Positions 54,706-63,498 are shown, numbered from the stretch's first letter. The stretch is DNA of 64,000 nt from CAXXOK01 sp963675925 (GCA_963675925.2 CAXXIB010000007.1:62001-126000); one strand, 5' to 3'. Notes: a model not told the origin generated them from the letters alone. Numbers and translations: made by a program.

Positions 54706-55873
54706 TGAACTCAAATCTGCGCTGCGTATGGCTGTCCCCGAACCATCACCATTGTTTGGCGACACCATTCGCAAAACGCTGCAGAAACTCGCAGATACCG
54801 ACACAGTAAAGGAGTCCCCCATGATTCATGCTCGTGCAAAACGCAGAACCGCCCTGCTGGTTCTTGCTATTATAGTAACCGTCGCCATCATCGCAACGGG
54901 TGCAACCCTGCTAGCCACCAACCTGTTTTCCGTAACCATGGGCGATACGCCGGCCAATGCGGCATCGCTTGTGCAGTATACTCTGGCTGAAGAAACTATT
55001 GGCGACTTTAAAGTGACGGTAAAAGAAGCCGCATACGATGGTATGGCACTGTATGTATTGTGCAGTGTGCGTGATATGACAGCTACACAGCCGCTGGAAT
55101 CGTTCACGGCTGATACCGGCGAACGCTATTTGACGGAATCAGCCAACGAAAAGATTCGCAATCGAAACGTTTCATCCTGGCGGGACGGCTTGTGGATTGA
55201 CGGGCAGTATGTGTCCATGCCCAGCATGTCGGTCTCACTGGAACAGCCGGGAGATGAAAATGGTGAGCTGCTATACTACTTTAAGTATCGGCTGGATCAG
55301 GCTCCTATCAATCTAACGGGTACCGCAGTAGAGATTGCGTTGCCCATCGGAGAACAGCAAACCAATGAAACCCTGCTAAAGGATGCTGAAAGCGGCATGC
55401 CTCAAAAACCGGACACCGGCACGATTGCCTTCAATCTGGATTGCTCAACCAGCGATCAGGTCACAAAAGCGCACCCCGATGTCCAGGCAGAAGGCATCAA
55501 CTGGACCGCTACAGCAAATCAGGTTGTCTATAGCCCGCTTCAGCTCTACATCACGCTGGATTGGAGTATTCGCCCCGAAGTGCTGGCCGCTTACATTGAG
55601 GAAAACGGTGATGGCTATTACTTTGATGGTGAAAAGATGTGGGATTATGATGCAGTGGAGGTTTGCGGCAGCGAGATTATGAGCATGCAGCTCGTAAATG
55701 CTGATGGTACGCCAGTGTTTGAAACCATGCATGGTTTCTACGGCTGCGGTGGTGTAAGCAACACCCAGGCATGGTTCACCTTCCCCTATGCCCCATCCTA
55801 CCCGGAAACCATGTACTTGGCTCCGGCAAGCGTAAACGGCTATGATATGACGCAGGCCGTTCAAATCAGATAA
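54695..55873 (+). CDS. Probable anti-sigma factor with exported domain (DUF4179-like)
   Basis: 392 residues. A cytoplasmic N-terminal 45 or so, one membrane helix (LLVLAIIVTVAIIATGATLLA) and a large exported strand-rich domain (VKVTVKEAAYDGMALYVLCSV onward). Overlap with the sigma gene and this layout indicate an anti-sigma factor that holds the ECF factor at the membrane. The N-terminus has no zinc-binding HxxxCxxC, so it is not a ZAS type. Confidence 0.7.
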   Translation: MRNNELKSALRMAVPEPSPLFGDTIRKTLQKLADTDTVKESPMIHARAKRRTALLVLAIIVTVAIIATGATLLATNLFSVTMGDTPANAASLVQYTLAEETIGDFKVTVKEAAYDGMALYVLCSVRDMTATQPLESFTADTGERYLTESANEKIRNRNVSSWRDGLWIDGQYVSMPSMSVSLEQPGDENGELLYYFKYRLDQAPINLTGTAVEIALPIGEQQTNETLLKDAESGMPQKPDTGTIAFNLDCSTSDQVTKAHPDVQAEGINWTATANQVVYSPLQLYITLDWSIRPEVLAAYIEENGDGYYFDGEKMWDYDAVEVCGSEIMSMQLVNADGTPVFETMHGFYGCGGVSNTQAWFTFPYAPSYPETMYLAPASVNGYDMTQAVQIR

Positions 55874-55883
55874 AATACACACT

Positions 55884-55914
55884 GCCCCGGTTTCCGTGCT
55901 GCGGAAACCGGGGC
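55884..55914 (+). terminator. GC-rich hairpin after the sigma/anti-sigma genes
   Basis: GCCCCGGTTTCCG pairs with CGGAAACCGGGGC, 13 bp, with a short loop. There is no T-run, so it is either a weak terminator or a 3-prime stabilising structure. Confidence 0.5.
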
Positions 55915-56039
55915 GTACCGTTACGGATCCCAGAAACCCCAATCTATGGCAAAACCCGCTGTTTCTGCTTGCGCAATATATGGACGAACAGAATACCATA
56001 TTGCTATGCGTTTCTTCAAAGCGAAGGAGGTTCTAGTGG

Positions 56040-56276
56040 CTGATACACCAGAACCCGGGCGCTCGTTTCGTGTTGGTACCAGAGTGGGAAATTCTTGGGT
56101 TTGATGAAAAATCGGCTGGAACCGCAGCCTCGGTTGGACTGGAAGAGCCGACAAAGGATATGATTTTGGAACCAGAGCGTTTCAGCCGGTATGGATTATC
56201 CTATGAAGTTCGTATGGATGCCGCAACCGGTTCGTTCATCCTGGACTATGAAAGTTTGGAGTACACGCTCCCATAG
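56040..56276 (+). pseudogene. Probable remnant of a gene
   Basis: A frame of about 78 codons reads HQNPGARFVLVPEWEILGFDE and continues in coding-like sequence to a stop at 56276. It begins right after an in-frame TAG, and the only good start, after GAAGGAGG (56023-56030), is in another frame (GTG at 56036, 22 codons) or a CTG. This looks like a truncated or frameshifted gene. A short intact gene from GTG 56070 (68 codons) is the alternative. The rest of 55915-56039 shows no feature. Confidence 0.35.
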
Positions 56277-56305
56277 TAAAGCCCAACGGAAGCTGATTTA
56301 TTTTC

Positions 56306-57991
56306 TTACGCCGTTTCAATCGAATCGGCCGTCTGTAAGCCGAGCTGTTCCACGCCCATATCCCGCAGCTTGTACTTCTGAATTTTCCCGCTGGCGGTCA
56401 TGGGAAACGCAGTCATCGGCAGCACATACTTGGGGGCTTTGAAACGGCTCATGCCGTTGCGTACGTAGCTGATGATCTCGTCCTCGGTGGCGGTCATGCC
56501 CTCCTTAAAGATTACGCAGGCGCACACCGCCTCACCATATTTTACATCCGGCAGGCCGATGACCTGTACATCCCTGATGGCCGGGTGGGTATACAGAAAT
56601 TCTTCAATCTCGCGGGGGTAGATGTTCTCGCCACCGCGGATGATCATATCCTTCAAGCGTCCGGTGATTTTGAAATACCCGGTTTCATCCATCGTACCGA
56701 TATCCCCGGTATGCAGCCACCCGTTTGCGTCAATCGCCATGCGGGTGGCTTCGGCCATTTTATAGTACCCTTGCATCACATGATAGCCGCGGGTGATGAT
56801 CTCGCCGGGCGTGCCGCGCGGGACCTCGTCTCCGGTTTCGGGGTCGACAATCATCCCCTCTGTATGCGGCAGCAGCCTGCCTACAGTCGATACGCGGATC
56901 TCCAGGGGATCATCGGTACGGCTCATGGTCATGCCGGGCGAACACTCGGTTTGCCCATAGGTAATGGTTAGCTCGTGCAGGTGCATTTTCTCGGTCACGT
57001 CGCGCATGGTTTTAATCGGGCAGGGGCTTCCCGCCATGATGCCTGTGCGCAACGTGGAAAAATCATACTTGTCAAAGTCCGGGTGTTCCAGCATGCCAAT
57101 AAACATGGTCGGCACGCCGTGCACCGCCGTGCAGCGCTCGGCCTGGATGTATTCCATCTCCTTGCCGGGGTCGTAGCGTGTCATCAGCACCATGGTGGAT
57201 GCATGGGTCAGGCAGCACATGACCCCCAGCACGCAGCCAAAGCAATGGAATAAGGGTACAACGATCATCAGTCGGTCGTCGCTGGTAAACTTCATGCAAT
57301 CGCCCATGAACCGGCCGTTGTTGGTAATGTTATAGTGCGAGAGCATAACCCCTTTGGGAAACCCCGTCGTACCGCTGGTGTACTGCATGTTGATGACCTC
57401 GCGGCAATCAAGCGATTCGGTGATTGTATCCAGCGTATCCTCCGCCACCGCGTCTGCCAGGGTGTATAGCTCGCTAAACGGGGTCACGCCTTTGGGTTTG
57501 CGCTTAGCATCACCGATCAGCACCACGCGCTCCAAACACGGCAGTTTTTCATCCCGGGCTTCGCCCGGCGCTTCGGTTTCAAGGGCGGGAACCAGGCCTG
57601 TGATATGCGCCAGATAGTCGTTACCTTTGACCCCGTCGATCATAATCAGCATTTTGGCATCGCTCTGCCGGAGCAGATAGTTCAGCTCAAACTGCTTGTA
57701 ATTGGTATTGACGGTGATGAGGATGGCCCCAAGCTTAGCCGTAGCGAACATCACAAGCACCCATTCGGGCACATTGGTCGCCCAGATGGCCACATGATCG
57801 CCTTTGCGGATGCCAAGCGCGTACAATCCCCGTGCGATGACCCCCGATAGCCGGTCAAATTCCTTCCAGCTCCAGCGCACGCCAAACTCCGGCGAAATAA
57901 CACAATCGTTATCCGGATAGTCGCGTACATTCTGCTTGAGCAGCTGGGGAATGGTCATCTCCTGTAGCTTGCCGGTTTGGTTGATTGCCAT
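56306..57991 (-). CDS. Acyl-CoA synthetase (AMP-binding), under T-box control
   Basis: 561 residues. It has the AMP-forming adenylate motifs: YTSGTTGFPKGVMLSH (P-loop), ITYGQTECSPG, GWLHTGDIG, GRLKDMIIRGGENIYPREIE and the catalytic Lys in TASGKIQKYKLR. It is closest to medium/long-chain fatty acyl-CoA ligases. The ATG has GAGGGG nine bases upstream. The leader (58018-58252) is a T-box RNA, so expression should answer to an uncharged tRNA, unusual for this family. The amino acid cannot be read with confidence, so the acid could be a branched-chain or other amino-acid-derived carboxylate. Confidence 0.88.
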   Translation of the reverse strand: MAINQTGKLQEMTIPQLLKQNVRDYPDNDCVISPEFGVRWSWKEFDRLSGVIARGLYALGIRKGDHVAIWATNVPEWVLVMFATAKLGAILITVNTNYKQFELNYLLRQSDAKMLIMIDGVKGNDYLAHITGLVPALETEAPGEARDEKLPCLERVVLIGDAKRKPKGVTPFSELYTLADAVAEDTLDTITESLDCREVINMQYTSGTTGFPKGVMLSHYNITNNGRFMGDCMKFTSDDRLMIVVPLFHCFGCVLGVMCCLTHASTMVLMTRYDPGKEMEYIQAERCTAVHGVPTMFIGMLEHPDFDKYDFSTLRTGIMAGSPCPIKTMRDVTEKMHLHELTITYGQTECSPGMTMSRTDDPLEIRVSTVGRLLPHTEGMIVDPETGDEVPRGTPGEIITRGYHVMQGYYKMAEATRMAIDANGWLHTGDIGTMDETGYFKITGRLKDMIIRGGENIYPREIEEFLYTHPAIRDVQVIGLPDVKYGEAVCACVIFKEGMTATEDEIISYVRNGMSRFKAPKYVLPMTAFPMTASGKIQKYKLRDMGVEQLGLQTADSIETA

Positions 57992-58017
57992 CGCAAATCC
58001 CCTCATTTCCTGATGAT

Positions 58018-58056
58018 ACAAAACCTCCGCCTTCGAAACCATCGAAGGCGGAGGTT
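58018..58056 (-). terminator. T-box-controlled terminator before the acyl-CoA synthetase
   Basis: On the minus strand, AACCTCCGCCTTCGA pairs with TCGAAGGCGGAGGTT, followed by TTTTG. It would be disrupted when the T-box forms the antiterminator. Confidence 0.8.
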
Positions 58057-58252
58057 GAATTCCGCGGTACCACTTCGTTTGGAACATATCGTTCCCACTC
58101 ATTGGGCTGTAACGGGCCACCCGTCCGGCAGTACTGCTACTTCCTGCCGCATGCTCACGGGAGAGTAGGAAAACAGTTCGTCATGCCTTGCACCAACCGG
58201 CATGTCTCTTTTTACAGAAGCTGTTTACCGCGCCCGTTCATCGCGCTATTGT
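58018..58252 (-). promoter_or_regulatory. T-box leader upstream of the acyl-CoA synthetase
   Basis: The minus strand carries the T-box core AAGTGGTACCGCGG (58062-58075), a Stem I with the distal loop GGTTGGTGCAAGGCATG and AGAGA typical of T-boxes, and a competing terminator. The specifier loop is not certain; the candidates are CTC (Leu), ACT (Thr) and TAC (Tyr), because the loop boundaries cannot be fixed by eye. Confidence 0.8.
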
Positions 58253-58257
58253 TGACC

Positions 58258-58286
58258 ATTATAGTCAAGCCCCAAACCCTTGTCAA
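58258..58286 (-). promoter_or_regulatory. Promoter of the T-box/acyl-CoA synthetase unit
   Basis: On the minus strand, perfect TTGACA (58281-58286) and perfect TATAAT (58258-58263) are exactly 17 bases apart. Confidence 0.85.
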
Positions 58287-58289
58287 CCC

Positions 58290-58318
58290 TTTACCGCCGC
58301 ATGGTTCGATGCTATAAT
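58290..58318 (+). promoter_or_regulatory. Possible promoter of the small membrane protein and murI
   Basis: TTTACC (58290-58295) and perfect TATAAT (58313-58318) are 17 bases apart, divergent from the T-box promoter. The -35 is weak. Confidence 0.5.
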
Positions 58319-58361
58319 GGGTAAAACGCGGCGCACAGCCGCAGGGACGGGAGGCAGGCAT

Positions 58362-58847
58362 ATGTATCGGTACTCAGGCAACAGCCGCTACCGTTCCGTG
58401 ATGCGTTCAAACCGCTGGCAGCCCATTTTGATCATCGCGGTTTTGATCATCGCCGTTGTTCTCATCTTAAAACTGGCGGGTGTCGGCTCGCTGGATGTAG
58501 CCAACTACGAGCGCCAGCGTGACTCACGGCTGCGCGCCGAAACGCAAAGCGCACTCACGCAGGTCAACAGCCTGTCGCGGCTTGGTGCGACCTCCACCAG
58601 CAGTACCCTGGGTAAAATCCGCCAGTTTGTACACGGCATTGAAGTGATCAATACCCTGAACATCAGCATGTACGGCGAGGTGGGGCGGCTGTATCAGGAC
58701 TCGGTATTTGATGGCATTTATGCCATCATCGACCAGTACGAGGCCAACCTGTCCTCCGGGCAGAAGGTGAACGAGTCCTTAACCCTGCTGACCGAAGCGG
58801 TGAACGAGCTAAACACCTTAACACTGAATATAACCAACGCAACCTGA
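58362..58847 (+). CDS. Single-helix membrane protein of unknown function
   Basis: 161 residues: a basic N-terminus, one membrane helix (WQPILIIAVLIIAVVLILKLAG) and a helical exported part of about 110 residues. I do not recognise a family. The ATG has GGGAGG seven bases upstream; the longer frame from 58188 overlaps the divergent T-box leader. It lies 31 bases before murI and may act in cell-wall work by association, but that is only context. Confidence 0.6.
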   Translation: MYRYSGNSRYRSVMRSNRWQPILIIAVLIIAVVLILKLAGVGSLDVANYERQRDSRLRAETQSALTQVNSLSRLGATSTSSTLGKIRQFVHGIEVINTLNISMYGEVGRLYQDSVFDGIYAIIDQYEANLSSGQKVNESLTLLTEAVNELNTLTLNITNAT

Positions 58848-58878
58848 ATACAGCGTGATTAGAAAGGGATTTGTGCCA

Positions 58879-59667
58879 ATGGACCAACGTCCCATCGGCG
58901 TATTTGACAGTGGCTTCGGCGGCGTCAGCGTACTGGCGGCCGCCGCTTCCGCGCTGCCCGGTGAACGCTTTGTATACCTCGGTGATAATTTACACGCCCC
59001 CTACGGCGAGCATACGGAAGCCGAAATTATGGTGTACTCACGCGCCTGTGTACAGTTTTTAATAGACGCCGGCTGCAAAGCCATTGTCATCGCCTGCAAC
59101 ACCGCAACCAGCGTGGCCGCCGCTGCCCTGCGCAAGGAGATTGCCCTGCCCATCATCGCCATGGAGCCCGCACTGAAACCCGCTTCGATGATTGATGCCG
59201 ACGGACAGGTGCTGGTGCTGGCGACCGAAGTGACCCTGAAACTGAATAAGTTCAAAGTGCTGATGGATATTTACGGCAAGGATGCCGTACCCATCCCCGC
59301 CCCCGGTCTGGTAACCGCAATCGAGGACGGGCAGTGGGAAGGCGATACGATCAAGGCGCTGCTGCAGGGGTACTTGTCCCCTTACCTCAACGAGCCTGTG
59401 AAAGCCATTGTGCTCGGCTGCACCCATTTTGTGTTTTTACGGCGTGTACTGCGCGCGATGCTGCCGGCCCATATCCGCCTGATTGACGGCAACGAAGGAA
59501 CCGCCAGACAATTAAAAACGCGCCTCCGGCAGCAAACCATGCTGGGAGACGCGACAAAAGATACCAAGGAACCACGGATTACATTCCATTCCACAAAGCC
59601 CGGCGAACAAACGCTGGAGCGGATGGAAACGCTGTTTACCCTGGCTCTTGCTCAGCTTTCGGATTGA
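58879..59667 (+). CDS. murI: Glutamate racemase
   Basis: 262 residues. It makes D-glutamate for peptidoglycan. Conserved features: GVFDSGFGGVSVL, the first catalytic Cys in VIACNTATS, and the second in LGCTHFVFL. The ATG at 58879 follows GAAAGGGA by about 10 bases; earlier in-frame non-ATG starts are less likely. It ends 16 bases inside the opposite-strand fumarase gene. Confidence 0.93.
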   Translation: MDQRPIGVFDSGFGGVSVLAAAASALPGERFVYLGDNLHAPYGEHTEAEIMVYSRACVQFLIDAGCKAIVIACNTATSVAAAALRKEIALPIIAMEPALKPASMIDADGQVLVLATEVTLKLNKFKVLMDIYGKDAVPIPAPGLVTAIEDGQWEGDTIKALLQGYLSPYLNEPVKAIVLGCTHFVFLRRVLRAMLPAHIRLIDGNEGTARQLKTRLRQQTMLGDATKDTKEPRITFHSTKPGEQTLERMETLFTLALAQLSD

Positions 59668-60206
59668 TAGGCCGCTGGCCCCTGCTCATAAATATCGTTC
59701 CCCTGACAATCGATAGCCACCATCAGCGGCAGATCATGAACGGTCAGCCGCTTTATTGATTCTGTACCCAAATCCTCATAGGTGACCACGGTCACGCTAT
59801 CAATACAGGAGGCTAAATAGGCTGCGCAGCCAGCCGGTGCGGTGAAGTATACCGCTCCATGGTTGACGATGGCCTGTTTGACAGCCTCCCCGCGATCGCC
59901 CTTGCCGATCATGGCAAGCAGCCCCTGTGCAAGCAGCGCAGGGGTGAACTTATCCATGCGCACAGAGGTCGTTGGCCCGATCGCTCCGGACGTTTTACCC
60001 GGAGGCGTGGGGGTCGGCCCCGCATAGAATATCGTTTGCCCGGCAATGGGCACAGGCAGGGCCTCGCCGTTTTGCAGTGCTTGTACCATGCGGGCATGGG
60101 CCGCGTCACGCGCGGTGTAAATCACGCCGGACAACAGCACCGTATCCCCCGCCCTTAACGTGGGTACAGTCGCCGGATCCATGGGTGATGAAAGCTTGAC
60201 AGCCAT
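59652..60206 (-). CDS. fumB: Class I fumarase, beta subunit (C-terminal domain)
   Basis: 184 residues. It matches the swivelling C-terminal domain of Fe-S hydro-lyases (GPTTSVRMDKF, PAGCAAYLAS, DLPLMVAIDCQGND). With the alpha subunit it forms an oxygen-sensitive fumarase or related L-tartrate dehydratase; the pair is best read as fumarase. The ATG has AAGGAG seven bases upstream. Its 3-prime end overlaps murI by 16 bases on the opposite strand. Confidence 0.88.
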   Translation of the reverse strand: MAVKLSSPMDPATVPTLRAGDTVLLSGVIYTARDAAHARMVQALQNGEALPVPIAGQTIFYAGPTPTPPGKTSGAIGPTTSVRMDKFTPALLAQGLLAMIGKGDRGEAVKQAIVNHGAVYFTAPAGCAAYLASCIDSVTVVTYEDLGTESIKRLTVHDLPLMVAIDCQGNDIYEQGPAAYQSES

Positions 60207-60216
60207 ATAAAACTCC

Positions 60217-61062
60217 TTATAAAACCGCTTCGGCGCGGCGTGTTGCATGGCAGCCCACATTCACGGCTACGGGCAGCCCGGCAATATGCGTCGGTGCGGT
60301 TTTTATACGTACAGCCAGCGCCGTGGTATACCCGCCGTAGCCCTGCGGGCCGATGCCAAGCGCGTTAATCTCTTGCAAAAGTTCCTTCTCCAGCGCATCC
60401 ATGCGCGAATCGGGATGGTCGCCCTGGCGCAGCTCCACGAGTGCTTCCTTGGCCAGCAGTGCGACCTGTTCAAACGTCCCGCCAACACCAACGCCCAGAA
60501 TCACCGGCGGACAGGGATTGGCACCAGCAAGCTTCATGGTTTCAACCACAAAGGTTTTCACGCCTTCCAGCCCGTCGGCAGGGGTCAGCATTTGCAGGCG
60601 GCTCATGTTTTCGCTGCCAAAACCCTTGGGCGCGACCGTCAGCTTGAGAGTATCGCCTGCAACCAGCTTCACATGCAATGCAGCCGGGGTATTGTCGCCG
60701 GTATTGACCCGGTCAAAGGGATCGCGCACGACCGATTTGCGTAAGTACCCCTCCGTGTAGCCCTTGCGTACACCGCGGTTGACCGCATCTTGCAGCGTTC
60801 CACCTTCAATGTGTACATCCTGCCCAATTTCGGCGATGACAACCGTCATCCCCGTATCCTGACAAAGGGGAATGCCGCCATCCTGCGCCATGTTGCAGTT
60901 TTCACACACCAGCGCCAGCGATTCCTGCGCAGGCGCATACGGCTCTCTTTGCTTTGCTTGCTCCAGCAATGCCCGCACCGGCGCGGGCAGCACCGTACAG
61001 GCCTTAATGCAAAGCGCGGCCACGGTTTGGGTAATGGTATCCGCTTGAATCGTTCGTATCAT
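60217..61062 (-). CDS. fumA: Class I fumarase, alpha subunit (N-terminal domain)
   Basis: 281 residues. The 4Fe-4S ligands lie in CENCNMAQDGGIPLCQDTGM with a further Cys in PCPP, all of which fit the Fe-S hydro-lyase alpha domain. It hydrates fumarate to malate. The ATG has GGGAG seven bases upstream, and the beta gene follows about 10 bases downstream. L-tartrate dehydratase is the main alternative for this two-subunit form. Confidence 0.9.
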   Translation of the reverse strand: MIRTIQADTITQTVAALCIKACTVLPAPVRALLEQAKQREPYAPAQESLALVCENCNMAQDGGIPLCQDTGMTVVIAEIGQDVHIEGGTLQDAVNRGVRKGYTEGYLRKSVVRDPFDRVNTGDNTPAALHVKLVAGDTLKLTVAPKGFGSENMSRLQMLTPADGLEGVKTFVVETMKLAGANPCPPVILGVGVGGTFEQVALLAKEALVELRQGDHPDSRMDALEKELLQEINALGIGPQGYGGYTTALAVRIKTAPTHIAGLPVAVNVGCHATRRAEAVL

Positions 61063-61075
61063 GGTGCACTCCCGT

Positions 61076-61753
61076 CTAGTCCAGATTGATACGGAGAATT
61101 TCCTTGGGGTTATTGATACGCGGGGCCGGGGCATTGCCGCCCGCACCCGCCGAAACAATCATCTTTCCGACAACGCCCCGGGTATACTTGGGGAACATCC
61201 CCTGTCCCGGTGCAAAAACACCACGCCCAAAAAAGCGCCACTGGCCGCCGTGGGCATGACCGGCCAGTACAAGGTCCACGTCCGCATCCGTCAAATAGGG
61301 GCGATAATCCTCCGGGTGGTGGCTCATCAGAATACGGCAGCCGTCCTCCTGCTCAAACGCAGGAAGCATATCCTTGTGCCCGTATACATCTGGGCGGTAC
61401 CAGCAGCCAATCACCAGCTCCTGAAAACGAACATAGGTATTAAACAGCAGCGTCGCCCCTGTTGCCTTTACTTGCCGGGCAAATTCCGGATACTGATGTA
61501 ACCGCATTTCGTGATTGCCGATGCCCACGAATACCGGCGTTTGCTTAACCGCTTCCTTTAAAAAAGCGATACCCCGTTCAAAGGTTTGTCCATGCCGCTG
61601 CGCCAAATCGCCGGGCATCAGCAGGGCATCTATCCCCTGCAGCATCGGTAGGATATCCGCATACGTTCCGTTGTGCAGATCGCTGACAACCAGCAATGTA
61701 ACCGGCTTTTGCAATTTCCCCGTATGCCAGGTATACTCTGTAATCTTTCGCAA
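61076..61753 (-). CDS. Metallophosphoesterase, YkuE-like
   Basis: 225 residues. The dimetal motifs occur in order: SDLHNG, MPGDLAQRHG, GNHEMR, SHHPED and GHAHGGQW. It is related to the YkuE group of membrane-associated phosphoesterases but lacks an N-terminal helix, so it may be cytoplasmic. The start is TTG with GGAGG about eight bases upstream. It lies upstream of the fumarase genes on the same strand, 13 bases away, and is probably co-transcribed. Substrate unknown. Confidence 0.8.
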   Translation of the reverse strand: MRKITEYTWHTGKLQKPVTLLVVSDLHNGTYADILPMLQGIDALLMPGDLAQRHGQTFERGIAFLKEAVKQTPVFVGIGNHEMRLHQYPEFARQVKATGATLLFNTYVRFQELVIGCWYRPDVYGHKDMLPAFEQEDGCRILMSHHPEDYRPYLTDADVDLVLAGHAHGGQWRFFGRGVFAPGQGMFPKYTRGVVGKMIVSAGAGGNAPAPRINNPKEILRINLD

Positions 61754-61855
61754 TCCCGCGCCTCCGTACCCAGTACTCTGTCTCCCCCTGTATTCGCGAT
61801 TGGCGGCGGTTTATTCCTGCTTGCAAGTAAAAAGTACCGCCTAGATTTACGTTTC

Positions 61856-61884
61856 TTGACGGGTAATCCCCCGCATGCTATCAT
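61856..61884 (+). promoter_or_regulatory. Promoter of the methyltransferase gene
   Basis: TTGACG (61856-61861) and TATCAT (61879-61884) are 17 bases apart, 29 bases before the start codon. Confidence 0.65.
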
Positions 61885-61912
61885 GGCTCAAACTATGTAA
61901 GGAGGCGGGTAT

Positions 61913-62716
61913 ATGGATAACACCGATGCGATTATCGCGTATTACGATACGCAGGTTGAAATCGAATGGCAGAGGATTGATGGCCGACCGGAGTTTATCC
62001 TCACCTGCCACTACTTAGACCGTTACATTGCTTCGTGTGACACCGTGCTGGATATCGGCGGTGGTCCCGGCCGATACGCCACCTATCTGGCCGGGCAGGG
62101 CTGCGATGTCACTCTGCTGGACCTGTCCCCCGCCAACGTGCAATTTGCCAAGGCGAAGGCGAAGGAACTAAGGCTTCCTTTACAGGCCTTACAGGGCGAC
62201 GCCCGCACGGCAGATACAGCTGTGCAGGGCTTGTATGACCACGTTCTGTTAATGGGGCCGCTGTACCACCTGCAAACCGAGCAGGACCGCAAACAAGCGG
62301 TGGAGGCCAGTCTGCGTCTGCTAAAGCCCGGCGGCATGCTGTTTGTATCGTTCATCTCCCTGTATGCACCGCTGATCTACGCCATGAAGTATGAGCCTGA
62401 ATACGTCATCGAACAAAACGAACCAAGCCTTGCCTACATGCATGCGGTTGAGCAAAACAAAAGCTTTGCCGGACACCTGTTTACGCATGCGTTTTTCATT
62501 AATCCGACCGATATTCTGCCCTTTATGGCGCAGTTCCCGCTGGAACGCAGGCACCTGTTTGCCCAGGAAGGTGTTACCGCTCCCGGCGAGCCCAACATCA
62601 TGGCCCAGCCGCAGGAAGTCATCGACAAGTGGCTGGCCCTGAGCGAAATACTGGCGGAGCGGCAAGAACTGCTCACCATGGCTGAGCACATAATGTACAT
62701 CGGGCAAAAGAAATAA
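61913..62716 (+). CDS. Class I SAM-dependent methyltransferase
   Basis: 267 residues. SAM-binding motif I is DIGGGPGRYATYLAGQG, motif II holds LLDLSPANVQFA, and HVLLMGPLYHLQTEQDR follows as in small-molecule methyltransferases of the UbiE/Methyltransf_11 group. Substrate not identifiable. The start has AAGGAGG upstream and its own promoter. It is flanked by the phosphoesterase (divergent) and an NYN-domain gene. Confidence 0.8.
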   Translation: MDNTDAIIAYYDTQVEIEWQRIDGRPEFILTCHYLDRYIASCDTVLDIGGGPGRYATYLAGQGCDVTLLDLSPANVQFAKAKAKELRLPLQALQGDARTADTAVQGLYDHVLLMGPLYHLQTEQDRKQAVEASLRLLKPGGMLFVSFISLYAPLIYAMKYEPEYVIEQNEPSLAYMHAVEQNKSFAGHLFTHAFFINPTDILPFMAQFPLERRHLFAQEGVTAPGEPNIMAQPQEVIDKWLALSEILAERQELLTMAEHIMYIGQKK

Positions 62717-62806
62717 ACCCTCCATATCACAACTGCTACTTTCGGTTGATGCCACACCGCGGCACACTGTGGTATAATGCACCCATACACGATAGGAGGT
62801 GTTTGT

Positions 62807-63313
62807 ATGCCAAGAATTGCTGTATTTATCGACGGATCTAACTTCTTTTACATGCAGACCCGAGACTTGGGACAATTCATTGATCCCAAAAAGTTACTGG
62901 AATATATCGGACAGTACGGCGACATCACAGATGCTTACTACTACACCGGAGAAGACGATCACCCGGATGTAAAACAACAAGGCTATTTGGACGCACTCCC
63001 GCATATGGGGTACTCGCTGGTCACCAAACGAATTAAAACCATTTTTGACCCACAGACAGGAACGACCAAGCGAAAAGCCAACCTGGATATCGAAATTGTA
63101 CTGGATATGTTCAATACGATCGACAACTATGATATGGCTGTACTCGTCAGCGGTGACGGCGACTTCGAACGTGCACTGCAGCTGCTGAAATCTCGCGGAA
63201 AGCAGTTTAAAGTCATGGCGACGGATAGCTTCGCCGCCGTGGAAATCCGCCGTGTCGCCGGTATGCACTACATTAACCTGTCGGAGATTGCCGATAAGCT
63301 CAGAAAAGTGTAA
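62807..63313 (+). CDS. NYN-domain (LabA/DUF88) putative ribonuclease
   Basis: 168 residues. The PIN-like NYN fold shows the acidic metal-binding residues in FIDGSNFFY, DIEIVLDMF and VSGDGDFERAL. Relatives cut or bind RNA, and LabA-type ones are single-domain proteins of this size. The ATG has TAGGAGGT six bases upstream, and TATAAT at 62773-62778 may serve as a -10. It is a one-gene unit. Confidence 0.82.
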   Translation: MPRIAVFIDGSNFFYMQTRDLGQFIDPKKLLEYIGQYGDITDAYYYTGEDDHPDVKQQGYLDALPHMGYSLVTKRIKTIFDPQTGTTKRKANLDIEIVLDMFNTIDNYDMAVLVSGDGDFERALQLLKSRGKQFKVMATDSFAAVEIRRVAGMHYINLSEIADKLRKV

Positions 63314-63391
63314 TAAAATGGTATATGCATGATTTTCCTGCCATTCAACACACAGTTAGCACTACGTAATACCGCTAAACCGCCGAAAGAT

Positions 63392-63430
63392 TTGGCATGA
63401 TTACCGATATAGCCGGTAACACTATGCCAA
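63392..63430. other. Imperfect inverted repeat between the NYN and Ldh2 genes
   Basis: TTGGCAT/ATGCCAA (outer, 7 bp) encloses TTACCG/CGGTAA (inner, 6 bp). No T-run follows. It may be a structured 3-prime end of the NYN mRNA or a remnant of a small element. Confidence 0.3.
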
Positions 63431-63452
63431 GCAAACCCGGCTGAATACAAAC

Positions 63453-63490
63453 AAGAAGAAGCAATGATACTCATTGCTTCTTCTTTGATT
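63453..63490. terminator. Bidirectional terminator between the NYN and Ldh2 genes
   Basis: AAGAAGAAGCAATGA pairs with TCATTGCTTCTTCTT around a 3-base loop and is followed by T-rich sequence. It serves both convergent genes. Confidence 0.75.
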
Positions 63491-63498
63491 TTATGGAT

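Noticed and set aside
58081..58095. LexA-like GGAAC-N5-GTTCC
   Set aside because: The spacing is five rather than four, and the sequence is one stem of the T-box leader.
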